IMG/VR virus record: IMGVR_UViG_3300045999_007928
Location: 1-38,895 of that record
From: a virus
Length of the DNA stretch: 38,895 nt
Direction: 5' to 3' (one strand)
Part shown: piece by piece, positions 22,624 through 28,577 of the stretch
Layout: each line of letters starts with the position of its first letter
Numbering within the stretch: position 1 is the stretch's first letter
The notes under the pieces: generated by a model
What the model saw: the letters and a program-made list of their open reading frames with translations, nothing else
Database searches by the model: none
Told to the model about the DNA's origin: nothing
Made by a program: the position numbers and the translations under genes

Positions 22624-22836
22624 TCAGCGAGCGAAGAGGAGGACAAGAGCGGCCGCGACGGCCGCGCACGAAGCGAAGGGAGCGAGCACCTCGCGCACGG
22701 CATCGGCCGCCGTGGCGAGGCGAGCGCGGCGGACGACGGCCGGCGGGACGTGGGACGGTTGCCGCGGCCCCGGCCGGTAGGTGCCGGCGGCCACGCGAGC
22801 GGCCACCGACGCGAAGATCAGGCGCTCGGGGGTCAC
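22624..22836 (-). CDS. Small protein with C-terminal membrane segment
   Basis: A 70-aa protein starting at GTG 22836 (GTGA overlap). An amphipathic N-terminus (ERLIFASVAARVAAG) and a basic Pro-rich loop are followed by a hydrophobic end (VLAPFASCAAVAAALVLLFA, about residues 50-69) that fits a tail anchor. Function unknown; a superinfection or envelope role is conceivable. Confidence 0.5.
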   Translation of the reverse strand: MTPERLIFASVAARVAAGTYRPGPRQPSHVPPAVVRRARLATAADAVREVLAPFASCAAVAAALVLLFAR

Positions 22837-23072
22837 GGCGACACCTCGACGGGTTCGACGTGAGCGATCGCACGCCACGGTGCGCGCCCGTCGCGGTCGG
22901 CCTCGCGGGCCTCGCGCGACGGGTAGACCGTCCACCCCTCGCCGGCCGGCGCGGCCCAGGCCTCTGCGCCGGCCGGAAGGTGCAGGCGGACCCAGGCGAG
23001 CGCGCCTGAGAGGCTCACGACCTCGACAGCGCGGCCGCCGGCCGCCATGGTGACGACGAGCCGCCCGCTCAT
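22833..23072 (-). CDS. Unknown small beta-rich protein
   Basis: A 79-aa protein from ATG 23072 (ATGA overlap). It has strands (SGRLVVTMAAGGRAVEVV, then ALAWVRLHLPAGAEAWAAP), a YP-S-REAREADRDG helix, and an acidic end (IAHVEPVEVSP). It is coupled to both neighbours. No family is recognised. Confidence 0.5.
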   Translation of the reverse strand: MSGRLVVTMAAGGRAVEVVSLSGALAWVRLHLPAGAEAWAAPAGEGWTVYPSREAREADRDGRAPWRAIAHVEPVEVSP

Positions 23073-23917
23073 CGGCTCACCTCGCAGGCCGCGCGCCACG
23101 CGGCCACGGCCGCGCGGGCGTCGGTGATGCAGTCCTCGACGCGTTGCGCGTCCTCTTGGAGTTCCTCGATCTCTTCGAGGAGCGAACGCAGGGACGAGGG
23201 ATCGCCCTCGTCGCGGCCGCTGAGGTCGACACCGTCCCAGCGTGGATCGGCGTCCTCGCCGACGCTGAGCGTAGCGGCCGCGTCGCCGCAGGTGACGTAG
23301 AGTTCGCGGCCGAAGTCGTAGACTGACGCGCGGACGCGGCCGCGGGGGCAGGCCGCAACGATGGCGTCAGCCGCGGCATGTGCGGCCTCGGCGAGGAGGG
23401 CCTCGCGGCACGTCTGCACCGCCTCGCTGGCAAGCTCACGGGCGACGGTGTCGACGTGTCCGGCCGCGGCGGCCGTGACGGCCGTGAGGTAGTCAACCAT
23501 CGCGCGGAGCGCGGTCTGCCGCATCGCGGGGATGTTGGCCGCGGCCGCGGCGCGCGCCTCGCCGAGGGCCCAAGCCCGGAAGGCCTCGACGGTGACGCCG
23601 GCGGCGTGCGCGCGGTCGACGATGGCGGGGAGCGCGGCGATGCCGCCCAGCTCGTCCTCCTCGGAGCGGGAGAGGGTGCCCTTGCATTCGACCTCGTAGT
23701 CAAGCGGCGGCGCGGCCTCGGGAGCGGGGACAGGAGCCGGAGCCGGCTGGGCCTTCTCGGCGCGGACCTGCTGCAGGGCCCACCAGCAGAAGTCCGCGGC
23801 GTCAATGCGCTCTGCGTAGGCTCGCTCGATGAGGGCCGGGACGCGTGCGTCCGTGATCTCGACGATAGCGGCGCCCAGCGACTTGCGGCAGTTGTCGGTG
23901 TAGTACTCGGTTGCCAT
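23069..23917 (-). CDS. Unknown protein, first gene of the G+C-rich block
   Basis: A 282-aa protein from ATG 23917. The N-terminus (TEYYTDNCRKSLGAAIVEIT, then FCWWALQQVRAEK) is more ordered and could be a small domain of about 55 residues. An Ala/Pro linker (APAPVPAPEAAPP) follows, then long Ala-rich helices (about 95-200), a short strand region (VRASVYDFGRELYVTCGDAA) and an acidic helical end (LRSLLEEIEELQEDAQRV). The upstream frame extends further but without a ribosome site; the site used is weak (AAAG). No family is recognised. Confidence 0.5.
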   Translation of the reverse strand: MATEYYTDNCRKSLGAAIVEITDARVPALIERAYAERIDAADFCWWALQQVRAEKAQPAPAPVPAPEAAPPLDYEVECKGTLSRSEEDELGGIAALPAIVDRAHAAGVTVEAFRAWALGEARAAAAANIPAMRQTALRAMVDYLTAVTAAAAGHVDTVARELASEAVQTCREALLAEAAHAAADAIVAACPRGRVRASVYDFGRELYVTCGDAAATLSVGEDADPRWDGVDLSGRDEGDPSSLRSLLEEIEELQEDAQRVEDCITDARAAVAAWRAACEVSR

Positions 23918-23943
23918 GGCTTGGGGTCTTTCGGGGTTTTGGT

Positions 23944-23962
23944 CCCGGCCGACAGGGCCGGG
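23944..23962 (-). promoter_or_regulatory. Palindrome in leader of 23917 gene
   Basis: CCCGGCC-GACAG-GGCCGGG, perfect stem of 7 bp, 27-45 bases upstream of the start codon. It is the third member of the set of GC leader palindromes in this block. Confidence 0.5.
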
Positions 23963-23966
23963 GAGC

Positions 23967-24000
23967 GTTGACGGTGTCACACTCGGGGTAGCGAGTCAAC
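23967..24000. promoter_or_regulatory. Inverted repeat with -35-like arms
   Basis: GTTGAC (23967-23972) and GTCAAC (23995-24000) are inverted, with an inner pair ACTCG/CGAGT. As at 19070-19102, both arms contain TTGAC facing inward, 32-33 bases apart, but no good -10 box is present. A shared regulator site is possible. Confidence 0.35.
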
Positions 24001-24510
24001 TAACATCGCACCAAAGCGACGTGGTCAGGAAATTACCAGCTAGACAAGGTGGGCGAGGTCGGGAACAAGGGAGAAGCGCGGAGCGATTCGACCGTCGGAG
24101 CGAGGACGAGCAAGCGAAGCGCGACGAATCCGAGCGATCGTCAGTGCGACTCGCGGCCCGGCTTGGGGGCCGGCCGCAGTCGCTCGCAGGCCTCGGCGAA
24201 GACGGGGCCGCGTGAGGGCGAGGGGGGGAGGGTAGCGAGGTGGTCGCGTTAATGAACGCGGCAAGCTCGCTAGGACGCTACCTGAAGCGTCCTGAGGCGC
24301 TCGAAGACCTCCGTGCTTGCCCTGAGCACGGGAACCCCGCCACGAGGCGCCCAGAGGCCCTAGCGAGGCGATGCGATGCCCAGGCCTTCGAGGCCCTTGC
24401 GGCCGTCGACGCTGCCAGGCCCTCGACGCTGCCGGTGCGGACGAGGTGCCGGCTCTGCATACGGGCGCGCGACGCGAGCGCGCAGCGTGCGAGCGCAGGC
24501 GCACACGCGC

Positions 24511-24550
24511 ACGGGCAGGCGCACACGAGCGCACGCACGGGCAGGCGCAC
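24511..24550. repeat. 14-base direct repeat, period 26
   Basis: ACGGGCAGGCGCAC occurs at 24511-24524 and 24537-24550, in a stretch of cgcac-rich low-complexity DNA on the right border of the G+C-rich island. Confidence 0.7.
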
Positions 24551-24574
24551 GCGCGGGCATGGGCGCATGTGACG

Positions 24575-24620
24575 CGCGCGATACCCCGGGGCTATGGCAA
24601 CCCCTCTCGCGCGATATCCC
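24575..24620. repeat. 13-base direct repeat upstream of the plus operon
   Basis: CGCGCGATACCCC (24575-24587) and CGCGCGATATCCC (24608-24620), one mismatch, start 33 bases apart, about three helical turns. They lie 53-98 bases before ATG 24673 and could bind a regulator on one face of the DNA. Confidence 0.5.
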
Positions 24621-24672
24621 TTGCAACAGCTTTCTACTCGGGCCAGTATGCGAGGTGGAAGGAGAGTGAGAG

Positions 24673-24894
24673 ATGGGCGAGCTGGAAAGCGGCGTCGTCG
24701 TGGGATGGCTGACGCTGAAGGAGAGTTACGCGACGGCGCGTCGTGCGGGATGCACGGGCGAGCGTTGGGTATGCGAGTGCCAGTGCGGGGCTACGCACGA
24801 CGTGAGTCGTGAGTCGCTGAGGAGCGGGCGGGTAAGGGCGTGCGTGCGCTGCGCCAAGGCCTACCGTGCGAGCGAGGACGGTAGGCTGGGATGA
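24673..24894 (+). CDS. Single zinc-module protein
   Basis: A 73-aa protein with GGAGAG before ATG 24673. The order VGWLTL, then WVCECQCG (C34, C36 and C38), then SRESLRSGRVRACVRC (C57, C60) follows the same pattern as each half of the 116-aa protein at 13988-14338: G-x-LT, a Cys-x-Cys-Gly, a Leu-x-x-Gly, and a Cys pair. It likely binds one zinc. It is the first gene of the plus-strand operon. Zinc binding is inferred from spacing; role unknown. Confidence 0.6.
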   Translation: MGELESGVVVGWLTLKESYATARRAGCTGERWVCECQCGATHDVSRESLRSGRVRACVRCAKAYRASEDGRLG

Positions 24895-25622
24895 GAACGG
24901 TCGAAGAACTGGAGGCCCTGCTGGAGACCGTCACGCGCGAGCGCGACGTGGAGACCAACTCCGCGCTCATGTTCGAGTGCGACTGGAAGGACGCGTGCCG
25001 CGAGCGCGACGAAGCGCGTGCCGAGGTGGAGGTAATACGCAAAGCCCTTATGAATGCGCTTCCCGTGTTTCGCGAGCGCAACGAAGCGATCGACGAGGTG
25101 GAGCGCCTTCAGGTTGCGTGTCACGCATGGGCAGAGGACATGCGCGAGGCTGGCCGACTGTGCGAGCAGGCCGGGAACGAGATGCCCATCGACGCGGTGC
25201 GACGCTTCGTGAGCAGCAAGACCGCCATCGTGGACATGCTGGAAGACCGCTTCAGCGAATCGCGCTCCGAGGTTGACCGCCTCACCGACGAACGAGACGA
25301 GCTTCTCGTTCGCGTGGAAGACCAAGGCGCGGAGCTTCGCGCGACGCGGGAGGTGCACAACGAAGCGCGCACCGACGTGCCCGCGCTCATCGCCCGCGTG
25401 CGGGAGTTGGAGGCGGAGTGCGAGCGTATGAAGACGTTCGCTGCGCAGAACTTCTCCGCGATGATCCGCCAAGAGGCCGAGCAAATGCGCGAGTACGGCC
25501 TCAGCTACGAGGGCGTGCGGAAGGTGCTGCACGAGTACAACGACGGGGAGATCTCGTTCGGCAAGCTGATGGACCTCATCCGCGCAGCTGCGCGAGCGAT
25601 GGCGGAGGACATGCAGAAATGA
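24891..25622 (+). CDS. Coiled-coil protein
   Basis: A 243-aa protein from ATG 24891 (ATGA overlap). It is nearly all charged helix with heptad-like spacing (EELEALLETVTRERDVETNS, then EARAEVEVIRKALMNALPVF, then DRFSESRSEVDRLTDERDEL). The C-terminus (GEISFGKLMDLIRAAARAMA) is a short amphipathic helix. A structural or scaffolding role in host takeover or virion assembly is conceivable, but nothing specific is visible. Confidence 0.55.
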   Translation: MRTVEELEALLETVTRERDVETNSALMFECDWKDACRERDEARAEVEVIRKALMNALPVFRERNEAIDEVERLQVACHAWAEDMREAGRLCEQAGNEMPIDAVRRFVSSKTAIVDMLEDRFSESRSEVDRLTDERDELLVRVEDQGAELRATREVHNEARTDVPALIARVRELEAECERMKTFAAQNFSAMIRQEAEQMREYGLSYEGVRKVLHEYNDGEISFGKLMDLIRAAARAMAEDMQK

Positions 25623-25636
25623 GCGGAGGATTCACC

Positions 25637-25858
25637 ATGACACCGACCATCGTCGACAACTGCGCGCGCAACCACAACGGCGGGTCAGCCTCCGTGCGCA
25701 TCACGTTCGAGGCTGGGCACATGGACGACTACGACCGCCCGTGCTTCGACGTGCTCGTGCTCGTGGACGACGAGCGCATGGCGACGCTGACGCTGCATTA
25801 CGAGGCCGCTACGGAGCTTTGCAAGGCGCTGAAGGGCGCGATGAGAGGCGATCGATGA
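25637..25858 (+). CDS. Unknown small beta-rich protein
   Basis: I prefer ATG 25637 with GGAGG seven bases upstream, giving 73 aa; ATG 25619 in an ATGA overlap would add six residues. It has strands (ASVRITFEAGHMDDY, then PCFDVLVLVDDERMATLTL) and a C-terminal helix (EAATELCKALKGAM). It is coupled to the next gene. No family is recognised. Confidence 0.5.
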   Translation: MTPTIVDNCARNHNGGSASVRITFEAGHMDDYDRPCFDVLVLVDDERMATLTLHYEAATELCKALKGAMRGDR

Positions 25859-26088
25859 CGTATCACATCGGAATCGGAGCATCGCTTGCGGCTGCATTTG
25901 GCAGAACCGCGCAGGAACCGCACATTACCTGCGATGGGTGCGGCCTCGTGCGGTCGGTATTTCGCGCGCGAGGTGTTGGCGCTCCGGCGGCGTGGTTCCT
26001 CGATGGGAAAGCGCCACCAGGCTGGCGGCTGATCAATTGCAAAGACGGTCGATCAGACTACTGCCCGCGATGCAAGGAGGGCAAATGA
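25855..26088 (+). CDS. Small zinc-ribbon-like protein
   Basis: A 77-aa protein from ATG 25855 (ATGA overlap). Cys pairs CDGC (residues about 31-34) and CPRC (about 71-74) frame an aromatic region (APAAWFLDGKAPPGWRLINC), giving a zinc-ribbon layout with a fifth Cys between. It may contact nucleic acid. It is unlike the other zinc-module family in spacing. Family not identified. Confidence 0.55.
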   Translation: MTYHIGIGASLAAAFGRTAQEPHITCDGCGLVRSVFRARGVGAPAAWFLDGKAPPGWRLINCKDGRSDYCPRCKEGK

Positions 26089-26474
26089 CCCTCGAAGACC
26101 TCGGCCGCCGCGCGGTGGCCTGCAAGCATTGGCGGTGGATGCGCGGGATGATCACAGCCTGCGCGCTGCGCGTTGTCGACGGTGGCGCGGACTACGCCAT
26201 CGGACATCGCAGCGGACCGACGCGCGACGGTGGCGGGTGGTACGATGGCGACGCTTCAGGACTATTCCCCGACCTTTCCGACCCAGCGACGCTTGGCTGC
26301 CTGCTCGCGCTGGTGGAAGAGGCGTGGAAGTGCCCTGTCGACATGTCATTTGCCGGAGCGCATCGACTCGACGCGGACGCTGAGGAACGTGTGTATCCAC
26401 AGGACTACACCGTGTCCTTTGCAGCAAAGACGCGCGTCGAGGCCCTTGTCCTCGCACTGGAGGGCGCGCCATGA
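26085..26474 (+). CDS. Unknown protein in early plus-strand set
   Basis: A 129-aa protein from ATG 26085 (ATGA overlap). A Trp/Arg-rich helix (ACKHWRWMRGMITACALRV), an Asp/Gly-rich loop (GPTRDGGGWYDGDASGLFPD), a helix with Leu/Cys (GCLLALVEEAWKCPVDMS), and a C-terminal strand-helix (YTVSFAAKTRVEALVLAL). The pattern is close to small phage proteins that predict 'recombination or nucleotide-related' roles in other genomes, but I cannot name one with confidence. Confidence 0.5.
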   Translation: MTLEDLGRRAVACKHWRWMRGMITACALRVVDGGADYAIGHRSGPTRDGGGWYDGDASGLFPDLSDPATLGCLLALVEEAWKCPVDMSFAGAHRLDADAEERVYPQDYTVSFAAKTRVEALVLALEGAP

Positions 26475-26659
26475 CGGTCAAAGTCTTCGCCGTCTACCCA
26501 GACGGTCGACGTGAGGAGATCGGCCCCGACGAGGAGGGCTTCTACCGCGCCCCGAACGACGCGCTCTACGTCGAGCACGTCGAGACGGGCTGGTATGATT
26601 TCCACGCCAAGCAGGTGGGTATCAACTGCGTCATCAGCAGGCCGAGCGATGAGGTTTGA
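26471..26659 (+). CDS. Small protein, unknown
   Basis: A 62-aa protein from ATG 26471 (ATGA overlap). It is a short beta-hairpin-rich chain (VKVFAVYPDGRREEIGP, then YRAPNDALYVEHVETGW, then FHAKQVGINCVISRP). The stop overlaps the next small gene by 11 bases. Function unknown. Confidence 0.5.
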   Translation: MTVKVFAVYPDGRREEIGPDEEGFYRAPNDALYVEHVETGWYDFHAKQVGINCVISRPSDEV

Positions 26660-26834
26660 CACGCCAGCCGAGGCGCTTGCACGGGCGACCATCGGCGACC
26701 GTGCCTTCGGCGTCATCGCCAAGAACGCAGGGGTCGACGCGGCCGTCCGCGCGGCTTACCACAGAGTGCTGGCGGAGCAGTATCAGGAGCGCGTGAGATG
26801 GCGTATGAGCAAGACAAGCACCGAACGCAGCTAG
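26649..26834 (+). CDS. Small protein overlapping the terminase start
   Basis: A 61-aa protein from ATG 26649. It is helical (PAEALARATIGDRAFGVIAK, then AAVRAAYHRVLAEQYQERVR). It overlaps the terminase large subunit gene by 37 bases in another phase. It is too short for a small terminase, but the location directly before the large subunit is where that gene often sits. Function unknown. Confidence 0.4.
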   Translation: MRFDTPAEALARATIGDRAFGVIAKNAGVDAAVRAAYHRVLAEQYQERVRWRMSKTSTERS

Positions 26835-28432
26835 AGCAGTCCCAGCGGGAGCGCATCGCTAGCGTCAAGAAGGCGCTGGAGAAGAAGCTCGAAGAGAAGC
26901 GCGTCAAGTTCGACACCTTCGAGGACATGATGACGCATCCCATGGGCTTTGCGCTAACCACGGCCAGCCCCGTGCAGCGCGCCATCATGCGCGCCGCTGA
27001 CGGGCGATCTCTCGACGACCTCTGGAGCCATCCAGCCGTCGTGCGCTGCTTTGGCGGCGGCGAGCCGGAGTTTGACGGCAAGCCCAAAGAGATTGCCATC
27101 CTTGCAGGCATTCGCTGCGGCAAGTCGCTCATCACCGCCGGGCTCGGCGTCTGGTGGACGCAGACATGCTCCCTCGACCATCTGGGCCCAGGCGAGATTG
27201 CTCGCGTCTCCATCGTCTCCATCTCCAAAGATCTCGCGGAGGTCGTCTTCGGCCACGTCGTTGGCCGCGTCATGTCCAGCCCCGTGCTCAAGGGCCTCGT
27301 CATGGAGCCTCCCAAGGTTGACGAGATTGTGCTACGGCATCCAACTGGCCGTCCCGTGCAGGTCACGGTAACGGCCGGTACTCGCGCTGGTTCGTCACTC
27401 GTTGCGCGATGGTCCGCTGGGGCCATCTTCGATGAGTTCCCGCGCATGCTTGGGGAAGGCGAGGCAGTCGTCAACTGGGACGAACTGCGTCGCGCTGTCC
27501 TCATGCGCATGTGCCCTGGCTCGCAAGTCGCCAGCATCGGCAGCCCGTATGCGCCATACGGCCCCGCTTACAACGTGGTTAAGCAGCACTTTGGCAAGCC
27601 TACGCGCAACATGGTGGTTATCAAGGCCCCAGGCTGGGACATGAACCCGCAGCTATGGACGCCAAAGGCCGTGAGAGAGGCCGAAGAGCAAGACCCGCAA
27701 GCCTTCCGCACAGACGTGGCTGCGGAGTTTGCCCAGCCAGAGGAGGCGTTCATCTCCCCGGAAGCCATCGAGGCCTCCATGCGCCAGGCCCCGCTTATCG
27801 AGCTTCCAAAGCCCGGTATGCAGTACAGCGCCGCCATCGACCCCGCGACGCGCGGCAACGCATGGACGCTCATCATTGCCTGCCAGGAGGGCGAGAAACG
27901 CCGCGTTGTGCTCGCCAAGCAGTGGATTGGCACGCCAACCATGCCACTGCGCCCCGCGGTCATCATCGAGGAGGTCGCCAACCTGTGCCGCGCCTACCGC
28001 GTCAGCGTTATCGACAGCGACCAGTACTACGGCGATGCTCTTCGTGACCTCGCAGCGCAACACAAGGTCGTTCTCGTGGTTCACTCGTGGACCGAGAAGG
28101 AGAAGATGGCCAAGTTCCTGGCGCTCAAGACCATGTTTGAGCAGGGCATGGTGGAGCTGCCGCCAGACCAAATCGTGCGCGCAGACCTAACGCGCGTGCG
28201 GAAGATCATCCGTGGCTCCGGCACCGCCATCACATTCCCGCGCACCAGCGACGGGAGGCACTGCGACTATGCCCCATGCACCGCGATGGCCCTTGCGCGC
28301 TACTGGCAGACTGACCAGGACGCGGAAGAAGCAACGGCAAACCTGCGTCGCATGAGCGAGCAGGAGGCAGACATCTTCAAGCGCATCATCGACCGCTCCA
28401 AGAAGGACGATGGATGGGGTTTCTCCTGGTAG
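26798..28432 (+). CDS. terL: Terminase large subunit
   Basis: A 544-aa protein from ATG 26798 with AGGAG eight bases upstream. Walker A is GIRCGKS (104-110). Walker B with the catalytic acid is AIFDEF (about 209-214). The C-terminal nuclease carries Asp348 (AAIDPATRG) and Asp406 (VSVIDSDQYY), followed by Asp/His-rich CDYAPC near the end, the RNase H-like metal site. The N-terminal 45 residues are a charged helix. The enzyme pumps DNA into the prohead through the portal and cuts concatemers. Portal, scaffold and capsid follow. Packaging mode (headful or cohesive ends) cannot be read with certainty; circular assembly fits headful. Confidence 0.9.
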   Translation: MAYEQDKHRTQLEQSQRERIASVKKALEKKLEEKRVKFDTFEDMMTHPMGFALTTASPVQRAIMRAADGRSLDDLWSHPAVVRCFGGGEPEFDGKPKEIAILAGIRCGKSLITAGLGVWWTQTCSLDHLGPGEIARVSIVSISKDLAEVVFGHVVGRVMSSPVLKGLVMEPPKVDEIVLRHPTGRPVQVTVTAGTRAGSSLVARWSAGAIFDEFPRMLGEGEAVVNWDELRRAVLMRMCPGSQVASIGSPYAPYGPAYNVVKQHFGKPTRNMVVIKAPGWDMNPQLWTPKAVREAEEQDPQAFRTDVAAEFAQPEEAFISPEAIEASMRQAPLIELPKPGMQYSAAIDPATRGNAWTLIIACQEGEKRRVVLAKQWIGTPTMPLRPAVIIEEVANLCRAYRVSVIDSDQYYGDALRDLAAQHKVVLVVHSWTEKEKMAKFLALKTMFEQGMVELPPDQIVRADLTRVRKIIRGSGTAITFPRTSDGRHCDYAPCTAMALARYWQTDQDAEEATANLRRMSEQEADIFKRIIDRSKKDDGWGFSW

Positions 28433-28577
28433 GGTAAAAGTTTTTTCGTTAGCCGACGCACGATAGACGGGCCCAGGAAATTTGATTGTGCGCGCAGTCC
28501 GCAGCTGTGCATCGGTTGCAAGCCGGTACGCAAAAAGTTGTTGACTGAAGGCCGCAATAGGGAAATCACTATGCTCG
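28433..28577. other. Gap between terminase and portal
   Basis: These 145 bases hold AAAAGTTTTTT shortly after the terminase stop and two TTGA/TTGC hexamers, but I see no convincing promoter pair or terminator. A GGGA site is well spaced to a different ATG (28571) than that of the portal. Confidence 0.5.

Larger units (their letters stand above)
23918..24672. other. Large non-coding region between divergent operons
   Basis: These 755 bases separate the G+C-rich minus block from the plus-strand late/accessory operon. I see a leader palindrome (23944-23962), an inverted repeat (23967-24000), a 14-base direct repeat (24511 and 24537), a 13-base direct repeat with one change (24575 and 24608), and G+C-rich low-complexity DNA. 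Open frames are Arg/Ala or Cys-rich low complexity without start signals. It is the best place for an early promoter region or replication origin, but no textbook origin elements are visible. Confidence 0.6.

Noticed and set aside
24278-24572. Short open frames on both strands in the 24.2-24.6 kb non-coding region
   Set aside because: Low-complexity Arg/Ala/Cys sequences in all phases, no ribosome sites, and repeats that explain the open frames.
26393-26401. GTATCCACA, close to a DnaA box
   Set aside because: A single near-match inside a coding region with no partner boxes or A+T-rich stretch.
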